Shown here: positions 45,059-54,489 of the stretch, piece by piece
How the letters are laid out: every line of letters begins with the position of its first letter
Numbering within the stretch: the stretch's first letter is position 1
Source: Cryptomeria japonica
Lineage: Eukaryota; Streptophyta; Pinopsida; Cupressales; Cupressaceae
Direction of reading: 5' to 3'
Length of the DNA stretch: 64,000 nt
NCBI RefSeq assembly: GCF_030272615.1
Contig: NC_081406.1
Coordinates: 240,054,422-240,118,421 of the forward strand
Program-made: the position numbers and the translations under genes
The notes under the pieces: model-generated
What the model was told of the DNA's origin: nothing
Database searches by the model: none
Seen by the model: the letters and a program-made list of their open reading frames with translations, nothing else

Positions 45059-47065
45059 TTAACATTCATAGTTGGGAGAATATTGTAGATGCTTTGACAA
45101 AGCTAAGCAACATATAGAAGTTGAGGTAGTATAAAAGTCTATGGGTCTCTCAACCCATAGAATATAGTTGATAGTGTTATTATAGCTTTAAAATTATAAG
45201 TTACATAAGGATGAGAATGTGACAAAAGGTGTCTCAACCTTGCATCATAATATTGAGAACACCAATAAAAATGTAATTTTAGGCTATAGAGGTAATTTTT
45301 TGCTAAAAGTATAATCAAAACATGATTTAATTTGCTACAATGAGTTATGATGAGAAGAACCATGCTTCAAGATTTATAAATTGGGGCTCAATTATCTTTC
45401 CAAGTTAAAATCTATGGCCTTTCCAAGTAATCTCCAAACTTAAAAATGTAAGAGCACCTATAATTCATGGGATTTGTTAGAAGGATTTAAACATGTTGAT
45501 GAAGGAAATTCACCAACCTACTACATATTATTATGACTAGATCACATATCTAAATAAATGGTTGGAATAATCAAAATTGGAACACCCAAGTCGGGAGGAT
45601 AAAGTTATGACATTGTAGTGCATCCTAAATTGTACTCACCTACAATTTTGTCCTCACTAGGCCTCATTTTGGCATTTAGACTTCCAAGGCTTGATTGAAG
45701 CACCGATTCTACTCACACCAACTATCAAACACAAATTTTCACTTTCTACACTATCTCCCCTTAATTCTGGAGCCTTGATTTCTAGGACCATGGCTCCAAC
45801 ACCATTGTGCCAGTGCCATGGTCCTCTAAAAAAGGGCCCATTTTGGGGCTTCATAATGGTCACCTAATTTGGGTAGGGCCTAGATCACATGTTGGACTAT
45901 GTTAGAAATTCAATTTGTTTTCTGACCATCAAGTATTAAAGGAGGTCTACCCCTCTCATTTTAATCCTATTTGGAATTCCTAAACAACTCAAGAGAGCAA
46001 AATTAAGCTCAAACATACAAGTGAGAAAGCAATCAGTCTTCTATCAAGCAATCAAGCATAAGTGAAGTCAAGATTCAAGCATTGGAGGTGACATTCATGT
46101 TCTATGTTTTATGAATACAATCTATATGAAACCCTAATTCCTTGGTGGAGACAAACAAAACTTCATTAAAGGTATATCATTAGTGTTTCATTCATTCTCA
46201 TCCTTTCCCTCAAAAGGAAAGTATTTTACTATAGTACTTCATTTACAGTTTCAATTCAATTTCACGGTTAATTCCATAATCAGGGTTTGACCTAAGGAAA
46301 ACTCCTATTTCCAAGAATTTACCCCTTCTTTTTGTGTGCAGGAAATAGGTACAACGTTGCGTTTGGGAGGACCAATAGGATTCACAGAGACAAATAGGTT
46401 CAACTTTCGATGACAAGAAATTCAGAGGACCAGGTCGAATTCGAGCATCATAGTCTCAAAAATTCCAGCCAAACTTTTGATAACATATCTAAAACATCTT
46501 CAACTCAGATCTAGGTTGGTGGCTGTGTACAACATCTGTAACTCACCATTTCTACTAGATTGCTTCAATAATCACCTATCTTGCCCTAATCTTGGACAAA
46601 TTCAAATCAATTCAATTTAAGGAGGAAAGGGCCTCATCAAGGAGGCCTGGAATTAGATTGGAATCTAGGTCTATCAAGGCTAGATCTATTAGATTCTACT
46701 CCTCCTTAATGTAATACTTAACTAGGTTTGTTAGTAGTTTTGTTATCATAATTTAACCCTAACCCTAATTTTCCCACCATTATAGACATGTTATAATATA
46801 TTGTTATGATAGGTGTAAGTAATATTTATATTTAGCGTGAGTACTATTATTGGGATTTGGGCATTAGAATTTGACTAAGATATTTAGGTATATGAAAATG
46901 GTGTCAACCTTGGTCAATGGGAAAAATTGTTATTATTAATGAAATAACAAATGGGGACATTATATAGATAGGGGATGGAGCACGGAGGGAGAGGAGGGAG
47001 TGGTGTTAGGGTTTCTATAGGTGAAGATGCTATTGGAGGCAAAGATGACCTAGATTTGGATGGTT
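45059..47065 (+). repeat. Tandem segmental repeat, copy 2
   Basis: Second copy of 42464-44737. It lacks the AT microsatellite part and continues at its right end into LINE-like sequence that is cut off in copy 1. Confidence 0.9.
45614..46790 (+). repeat. LTR related to Gypsy-D (family E), copy 2
   Basis: Same start TGTAGTGCATCC, palindrome arms GGACCATGGC at 45785 and GCCATGGTCC at 45814, with a shorter loop than copy 1. Confidence 0.7.
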
Positions 47066-47990
47066 GGAGGGGGCTATTCAGTGATCCCATCCCCTTGTCT
47101 TGGCTAGTGGGATGGGTCATTTCAGGCTCCACTTGGTGTTTTGAGTACACGGGATTATGTGGGGTGGTGGCATCTTGTTGTGTTGCTCTCCCTTGTGACC
47201 CATTTCTTGTTCCATGGTTGTAGGTGCCCTCTTTTTGTTCTTTTGTGGCTAATGATATCATGGTTGGTGTGTGGGGTTGTGCAGATAGCTGTGTAGAGGC
47301 TTCTTTGGGATTTGGCATGTGGTTCACCTCTGACTATGTGCCAGTAGACGGAGGCGAGTTTGTCACTAGATGATGGAGATCATGTTTTCAGTCTCTTTTT
47401 TATGATGGAGAGGGTTACCCTACTTCCTTGGCTGAGTCTTTCCTAGGTCTCTATTAAGGCTATGTTCTACTCCCCTGTGGTTGTTGCTTCCCATCTCAGA
47501 GGTGTTGTTTGGTCTCTTGTTAGGTTTGTAGCCCTGGGTTCTCTGACAAGCTTGTTCCTTGTGTGGGGTTTTGACATCCTTCCCCTATTTTTTACATCTG
47601 CAACTCCTATGGAGTTGGTGTCCCTTCCTATAGAGGTGGATTGGATTATGGGGTGATTTTGTAGCTTCCATCCTCGTTTTCTACAACTGTCTTGTTGGAT
47701 TTGTATCCTATTTTGGTGGAGACATATTTTGTGGAAAGAGATGGTTTCTCCTATTCTATGGCATTGTTGGTGGTCAGTGGCTGCTCTAGTGTTGGGCTAA
47801 TTTGGGTTTGGTTTCTCCCTCAGTTGGTTCCTATCATTTCTTTGGAGGTGGAGAAGTTTTTTTTCCTGTTTGGGGCCTGTGGCTTTGGTGTGGACCCTTT
47901 GCTCTTTCCTAGCTTGTTCTTTGGCAGGGGTTTATTCAATTCCTTTGGCCTAGTCTTATGGATCCCTACTTGAGGTGGTCTTCTCTCCTA
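46975..47990 (+). mobile_element. LINE-like T/G-rich sequence
   Basis: Begins GGAGCACGGAGGGAGAGGAG and then resembles the start of the block at 8650 in composition and short motifs (GTGATCCCAT). No conserved LINE domain can be read, so this is a weak assignment. The frame 46975-47223 (MEHGGRGGSGVRVSIGEDAI...) has no recognised relatives. The first 90 bp also occur at 44650-44737. Confidence 0.35.
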
Positions 47991-48916
47991 TGTGTTAGCA
48001 AATTTTCTTGCTACCTTCAGTCCTAAGGAGATAAATAACACCAGACTATGGGATTGGAAATCTAGTACATGGCATTAACACTATCAAAAGACTAAAGACA
48101 AGAAAAGGTAATTGAACAAGGATATACAAGCCTTCTACTCTTCAAGATCCACTACACTCAGGAGGGTGTTGCTATTGCAGGCTTGAAAATAATAAACTTG
48201 TACAAACTAACCAGCATACCTATCTTAACAAGGTGGATAGTTCTTAGATGCATGATAATGGGCACTTGACATTTCAACATTACTTGAGCATATTACCATT
48301 TTTATCCATAAGAAATACTGAGAACAAAGACTAAACTAATCCTACTCCTACAACATAAAGGAAAAATAGAAATGAAATGATTTCGATAATATATGGAAGC
48401 AACTGAACCAGAACTTGTAAAAAAATGACCAATGCCAAAGAGAGGGTAGCAGAGTCACATAAAGTTTCACCTATATTGTTACATACAAGCATGTCTTGAA
48501 AGTATTTTGAATGTTATTAACTTGTAATAACAAGACTACTAAAACAATATTCAAACATTCATACTTAATGATCCACCTGAAAAAATATAGAATCTTGTTG
48601 CATCCATGAAAGCATTTACTCCATTTCTTGAATAGAAGGCAATCATAAAACACAACTCAGAGCAGAAAATGTGCTTAAAGAATGACCATAATACTTTATT
48701 ATTTCATTCAAAGAAATATAAATTCTCAGCTGGAGACAAACATTTGATAAGATAAAGTTGTTAAGCACATTTCAAGACACAAAAACTTCACAACTAAGAT
48801 TAACTTTTAGAAACCTGCACCTAACTAAGAAACACCTTACAATATTCTTTACAATACTATCCGCCTTAGGAAAAAATCAGGGTTGGAACTGTTTATGGTG
48901 AAAATGGATAACAAAT
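47991..48916. other. Flanking DNA left of Tat-B, no gene recognised
   Basis: AT-rich, with only short frames lacking conserved motifs. It differs from the sequence at the equivalent side of the other Tat-B LTR, so it lies outside the element or replaces its end. Confidence 0.6.
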
Positions 48917-49673
48917 AACAACAATATTGAAAGACTAAAATGGATTCAACCACTAAACCCTAGCTTAACAATGAACAAAGATCCACCATAACATATGAAG
49001 ATAACCTAAGACAATGCAAAATAACTCAAAATCACAAAGATTATACCATCACATGTCCAATAGGGTTTTGATCTCCATTTTTCCTATCTCCATTGATCTT
49101 GCTTGATATATTTGCTCTCAGATTTTTATATGCACAAGAGCTCAACAAAGAACAGAATGTGGTTGCAAGTAGGATCATAGTGTAGCAAGTTGCATGAAAG
49201 ATCATTAGCATGTGTTATTAAGGTTTGACAATGAAGAAAGCATCTCCTTAAATAGAAGACACAATATGAAATGGAGGGTTAAGATTGAGAGGTGTAAAAA
49301 GAGAGGTCGGCTAGGATTAGGGGGTAGGTATAAGAAACACCAAAATAATGAAAGGGGTAGGTAGTGTAGGAAATAAGAGATGAATGACATGTGTCATGTG
49401 TAGAAAAAGATAATGAATTAATTAAATAAATAAAGATTTATTTAATTAATAGAAGAAGTAGGACAATTAAATAAATAAAATATTTATTTAATTTAGAAAA
49501 GGGATAATTTAAATAAATAAATGTATTTATTTAAATGTGAAATAAGGCTAGAAGAGGATAAATGAATTAATTAAATAAATAAAGATTTATTTAATTAATA
49601 GAAGAATTAGGCTTAGATAATTAAATAAATAAAATATTTATTTAATTAGACATGACAATTTTGAGTGTCTACA
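48917..49673 (-). repeat. 3' LTR of Tat-B
   Basis: Begins TGTAGACACTC on the minus strand at 49673. The match to the 5' LTR starts at about 48917 / 63388 (ACAACAATATTGAAAGAC). The exact inner end is not fixed, because no TG lies precisely at the edge of the match. It contains five AT-rich inverted repeats between 49414 and 49648. Confidence 0.88.
49414..49648. repeat. Five consecutive AT-rich inverted repeats in the LTR
   Basis: Palindromic units such as TTAATTAAATAAAT...ATTTATTTAATTAA at about 49416-49450, 49465-49493, 49507-49536, 49565-49600 and 49619-49647. Units 1 and 4, and 2 and 5, are near copies. The other LTR repeats them from 63886 to the window end. Confidence 0.85.
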
Positions 49674-49690
49674 TTTTGCCCCTCTTTGAG
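49674..49690 (-). promoter_or_regulatory. Polypurine tract of Tat-B
   Basis: The minus strand reads CAAAGAGGGGCAAAA directly before the LTR start TGTAGACACTC. This fixes the 3' LTR border and the direction of the element. Confidence 0.82.
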
Positions 49691-49919
49691 ACAATGCGGC
49701 TTGTCGCGTTGTTTCAAAGAAGATAAGATGAACTGATACAAAGTTGCCCCAGTATGGGAATTATATGCCCCCTCGAGAGATTGGATGAAAATGTCTGAAA
49801 AGATTGCAGACAATCTCTCGATAAGAAAGATGGGATAGAATGGGTTGAGCGAATAAAGTGACAAAGTCACGGGATGAAGAATACTGACCCGGGAAATGAA
49901 GACGAGGGCTAGGGTAGGC

Positions 49920-49926
49920 TATAAGA
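49920..49926 (+). promoter_or_regulatory. Candidate TATA box of the antisense PMD gene
   Basis: TATAAGA in GCTATAAGATAGG lies 98 bp before the first exon ATG at 50018, leaving room for a start site near 49950 and a leader of about 65 bases. This is inference from position and motif only. It lies inside the element, between the polypurine tract and the gene. Confidence 0.4.
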
Positions 49927-50017
49927 TAGGCCACGGGCAAAAGACATCCTCATTGTCATCCACACCCTTAGAAGATCATAGTGCAGAGCGAGAAAAGAGC
50001 AGCAGCAGTCAGCAGTG

Positions 50018-52762
50018 ATGGCATCCATTCATAGATTCGACCGTGTTCGCCGATTCCAGCAACCAGCCGATGCAGGAGAGCCGGTAAGTACCCGAAAACC
50101 TCCTCGTACTTTCACGCATTTCGAGTTTTGTCATAAATGCATGTTTAGTAGCAATAAATGCGCTAGGAATAGGATAGTTTAAATATGCAAAAACGCGCAA
50201 CCGCGTCTGTGTCAGTGCCAGGCGCGTTTGTGTCGGGCAGGCGCGTCTGTGTCGGGTCCAGGCGCGTCTGTGCCTAGAACCGCATTTGTGAAATGTAGAA
50301 GCGTTTGTGCTTTGTAGGAGCGTTTATGTCATGTAGGGACGTCTGTGTTCCCTGGTCGCGTTTGTGCATGGCATAGGCACGTTTGTGTGTTAAAAGTGCG
50401 TTTGTGTGTTTAAATGCATGGTTTTAGTCTTCTAGGTCAAATCGGCGGTTCTGTGATGAACATACGCTGTCGATTGGATAAGCTGCTGAGAGGATACACT
50501 CAAGCAGGTCCTCTAGGAAGATTAGGATAGATCAAGGCACTTTGTGATGAACAGGGAGCACCAGGATAGGCAGCACTTTGTGATGAACAGGGAGTGCGAA
50601 TGTGAGTAACACTTTGTGATGAACAGGGAATGTCACACACGTAGTACTTTGTGATGAACAGGGAGCACTACTAGGGTAGATAGCAACACTTTGTGATGAA
50701 TAGTGAGTGTCACTAGGATAGATAACCAGATGCATTTAGGTAGCAAGTAGCATTTTGTGATAAACAGTGAATGCCATGATAACTGACAAAAGTGATTGTG
50801 TGACTGCAGGAGTATTTGCCGATGTTAGAGTCACGGGAGAGATTCCCGTCGACTCAGAGGTTGCGACCAGAGTTGTCGATCCAGGATAGGATTTCCATTG
50901 AGGAGATGGGTCTGACACATGTGCTATTTGTGCCTGAGTTTCGTGCAAACATGGGTTTGCTGACTACGTTGGCTGAGAGATGGCACTCTGAGACGTGCAC
51001 GTTTCACCTGCCGATGGGTGAGATGACAGTGACATTAGAGGATGTCTACAGGATTCTACATATCCCTATTGATGGAGAGTTGATTCCCTATGACCGTGAC
51101 GGTGACAGGGAGGCATTGAGACGGGTGTTTCAGGATCCTGGTTTGGAGATGCGAGCAGGTCATGTAGCCTGGGATACCATGACTGCCACAGGTTTAGCAT
51201 TGCCGACAGTTATTGGGGGAGCCATCAGTGGGTATTTGTGTCCAGACAGGGCCACACGAGGATTGGCAGTGGGCTGGGGAGGGGCATTGGAGATGCTGAT
51301 GACAGAGCACAATAGGTATGCATGGGGGCCATGTGTCCTGGCACATTTATATTATGAGCTGCATCAGTTTGTGTACCACGGATCAGTGGGTTTGGGCTGC
51401 GGCGTGACTCTGTTGCAGGTGTGGGCTTATGAGCACCTTCCCATCACACGGCCCATTCATTTCAGAGGCAGAGGACAGGGACGGAGCTTCGTGCACTTTT
51501 ACGACATGATTACTTCCCAGCCTCGGATTGGTAGATTGGAGCATTGGAGGCGCGTCATAGATGACATAGACATGGTCATCTGGAGGCCGTACCTGGGGTG
51601 CGAGGAGTGGGATGACGACGCATTGGAGCTACCATATGTTTTCAGGAGCAGGTATCTGATGGGGCGGACGCCCTATATTTTGGAGAGGCAGCTTGTTGAT
51701 AGGTTGTGCAGGCAGTTTGGGCGGATCCAGCGGATGCCACGGGGCTCGGGCATGTATGCCCGTACGGTCAGAGATCAGGTGCAGTTTGGGCCGCTATTAT
51801 CATATGATCAGGCGGTGACACAGCTAGCAGAGATGATGCCGATGCCCTGGGACATGTGGCCAGAGGTAGATGATGCAGGGATGGATGCAGAGTACTCTGC
51901 GTATTGGGCAGAGCATCCGTTTCCCAGGTTGACAGATCCGGTAGAGCCACTGGAGGGAGAGGGTGGAGGAGATGATGATGATGGTGGAGGGGATGGAGGT
52001 AGGGGCCGGCGGAGGCAGAGGGGAGTGGTGGGAGAGAGGCGGGTGGCACCTCGAAGGGAGGGAGGACAGGAGAGAGCAGCTCCGGTGGTGAGGGGTCGGG
52101 GTGGACTGCCCCTACAGGTGCCAGCAGCACAGGGTCCTAGAGCACAGGGACCTAGACAGGTGCAGGCAGAGGGACAGAGACAGGTACAGCCACAGGTACC
52201 TAGACAGGCACAGGGACAGGTGCAGGCAGAGGCACAGGGACAGGCACCTGCAGGGGAGGAGCCAGAGGCAGAGGCTGAGAGCGGAGATTCTGAGGAGGAT
52301 GAGGTGTTGAGGCTACGAGAGATCTGCCAGGGCCAGGCAGATGAGATTGAGGATTTGGTGCGGGAGAGAGATCACCTCAGGATCAGGGTCAGAGACACAG
52401 AGCGGGAGAGGGATCAGGCCATCCAGAGATACACAGAGGCCGAGACAGCTCTAAGGGCAGGGAGGCGGGCAGCAGAGGATGCAGGGGCAGGCTACGCATA
52501 TGTCTTGCGAGCCGGAGAGGAGATCGCCTACTGGAGGGATCTATACTATGCAGCCGTGCCAGCAGATCAGCGGGCTAGGAGCTTCCATAGATCGTCGCGC
52601 ACAGTGACGGCTACGGGAGGGAGTCGCAGGAGACAGGCATCCAGCGGTGGGGTCATGGGGCCTCCACCACCACCAGAGAGACAGGGGGATCCTGGGGCGG
52701 GACCATCTACAGCTCAGACTCCGTCGAGGCCAGGCGGCTCCGAGGGAGGGAGTTCATCATAG
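50018..52762 (+). CDS. Antisense plant mobile domain (PMD) gene in Tat-B, two exons
   Basis: Probable exons 50018-50083 (22 codons, MASIHRFDRVRRF...) and 50810-52762, joined in phase 0. The donor reads CCG/GTAAGTA and the acceptor TGACTGCAG/GAG. If unspliced, the frame could start at ATG 50822. Exon 2 is open for 650 codons. Domain order in the predicted 672 residues: PMD about 45-375, with TFHLPMGEMTVTLEDV, VWAYEHLP and a Trp-rich RRVIDDIDMVIWRPYLGC; an acidic Gly/Asp stretch; a Gln/Val/Ala repeat (about 458-502); a coiled coil (about 518-578); a Ser/Gly/Pro tail. PMD proteins occur as host genes (MAIN/MAIL1, linked to silencing) and inside gypsy elements. The uninterrupted frame next to a pol with stops suggests a retained or recently acquired function, which is unknown. 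GC and purine content are higher than around it. Confidence 0.82.
50202..50412 (+). repeat. GCGTYTGTG repeat array, about 12 copies
   Basis: Copies such as GCGTCTGTGTC, GCGTTTGTGTC and GCGTTTGTGC recur every 17-24 bp. The reverse complement of the same motif forms a second array at 62481-62777 in the Gag-Pol leader. Confidence 0.92.
50441..50774 (+). repeat. Array of seven hairpins sharing the loop TGTGATGAACA
   Basis: Copies at 50441-50474, 50536-50562, 50573-50597, 50609-50633, 50641-50671, 50686-50710 and 50750-50774. The loop TTGTGATGAACAGGG is nearly constant while the stems change in pairs: GCACT/AGTGC (50573), ACACT/AGTGT (50686), GCATT/AATGC (50750), GTAGTACT/AGCACTAC with one mismatch (50641). 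A first, more divergent copy (50441) has an unrelated but complementary stem, ATCGGCGGT/ACGCTGTCGAT, with G-T pairs. Confidence 0.85.
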
Positions 52763-54489
52763 CCTTAGAGGGCTCCCCATTGTATCAGTATATGTATCAT
52801 TGTTATATTGTAGACACCTGCGGGTGATTCTTTTGTAGCCATATGATTCTTTTGACATCATTGTATCATGACACATTTTGATGATATATGAGATGATTCA
52901 TTTTGCGGCAGCTATATGCATGTGTACCTTATGTGATGAAATGTTCTTATGTGATGCATGTTTTATGATATGGATGCTTATATGATGCAATGCAATATAT
53001 TTTTGTTCTTTTATGTTGTATATGTGATGCATGATGCAAATGTGAATGTATGTAATGCAAATGAATATGATAATGCAAATGATTATTTACATAATGAAAA
53101 TGTGAGATGTGCTAACATGTGTTGTATGCAGGATGTGATGCAATTGTGATATCTATATGTATGTATGAAATGCTTATATGTGGTGATGCAGGTGTAACTA
53201 TATGAAATGCAAATATTTTTGGTGTGTCATTATACTCAGTCATGTGATAGCGGGCTACGCGGACTCGAGAAGGACAATGGAAGTCAATCAAGAAAGGGGG
53301 ATGGAAGACAGAAGATATGAACGTGAAAGAGCTTCTTGTGCGTTATCATCATTGAGCTTTATTATGGTAGAATAGGTTATGACAATCGAGGCATTTGTTC
53401 GGCCCAGAAAGTCATTGTACCTGTTTGCATGGAGATAAGACAATCACAATCAAGGAATGCCCCAGTTCATACTAGACTCACAGTGTCCTCATATCCTTGG
53501 ACAAATCATAGCATTACTAAGAGACAATCCACAGACAACAAATGCAAATAGGTGACGATACCCCATCCTCGCCTTTCTAGTCAAAGACATCCTAGAGATA
53601 GAATCTCTAGTCAAAGACATCCTGGAAAAGCTAAAAGACATGTCACCAAAAAGATAAAATCAAAAGAAAACCAAGACTCGACACCAACATCCACTATAGT
53701 CCTCAAGTTTAGTGTCTCTTGTCACTTGTTTAAGTCTTATTCGATTGTGGTCACAATGTTCACTTTCACAAAAAGGATAGATAGCACTGAACCATATGTT
53801 GTCTGAGTCTGTTGAAAGATTTGATTTTGTTGAAGCTCATTGTTGCTGCTGTGTCTCATTTGAAACTGACTGAATCCATGAAACTGATACTTTATTGTGG
53901 AGAAGAGGGAACTTTATTGTGGATCTGTGATGCAAATGCTGCTTTATTGCGGATTGTGCGCGGATAGACTTGAAGGAAACTGGAAGAAACTGTACTCCTC
54001 GAAACATGTGATGTTCTCAGTTCCACACCCATCACTAGACGTAGGAATTGGCCGTAGTCACAGATAGGATCTGATTTATTATGGATGGAAAGGGATGTTT
54101 ATTATGAATGGCTAACCAATCTTAGGTAGATCAATAACAAGCCATGATGGGAATGGGTAAGTTTATTATGGATGAATTGGTCGTGAGTGTGTGCAAAGTG
54201 AAAGATGAAAGAGAATCCTGGAAGAGGAAGGAGCAAAGTCTCTACGCATGGCGCTGGTGACCCAGTTTTCACCATGGTACTTGCCCAGGGCGCCACCGAA
54301 GTGGTTTTCACCGTTGGACGAAATTATTTCTCTTTACTTTTTTGGATTTTTCAATTTTTTTGTTGTCACAAGGCGCCTGTTGGCCAGGTTTTCACCATGT
54401 AACGATTTTTTTTGTTTTATAAATTTTTTTTTGTATTTTTGCGATTTTTTGATTTTTTTGTATTTTTGCATTAGGATATTCCAAAGAGC
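52763..54489. other. Convergent spacer between PMD and pol, with simple and short repeats
   Basis: 52950-53215 is rich in GATGCAAATG-type simple repeats. 53565-53630 has a duplicated CTAGTCAAAGACATCCT. 53891-54175 has six copies of TTTATTRTGGA. 54245-54398 has three copies of a GGCGCC...GGTTTTCACC motif. Frames of 60-84 residues here have no conserved motif and I do not call them genes. Both transcription units end here, so polyadenylation signals are expected. Confidence 0.75.

Larger units (their letters stand above)
50084..50809 (+). other. Predicted intron of the PMD gene, filled with two repeat arrays
   Basis: A 726-bp interval from GTAAGT to GCAG. CTGAC near 50782 could serve as branch point, and a TG-rich stretch precedes the acceptor. 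It has stops in all frames. It holds the GCGTYTGTG array (50202-50412) and the hairpin array (50441-50774). Because the gene is antisense to the genomic RNA, this intron would not be spliced out during retrotransposition. Confidence 0.65.

Noticed and set aside
46914-47327. 137-residue minus-strand Pro/Thr-rich frame
   Set aside because: Complement of the LINE-like plus-strand sequence. Low complexity, with no independent support.
50441-50774. CRISPR-like array
   Set aside because: Evenly repeated short units, but the constant part is a hairpin loop, spacers are not of constant length, no cas genes are near, and the context is a plant retrotransposon.
51768-52130. Pro/Leu/His-rich minus-strand frame
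   Set aside because: Antisense shadow of the low-complexity Gly/Asp part of the PMD gene.
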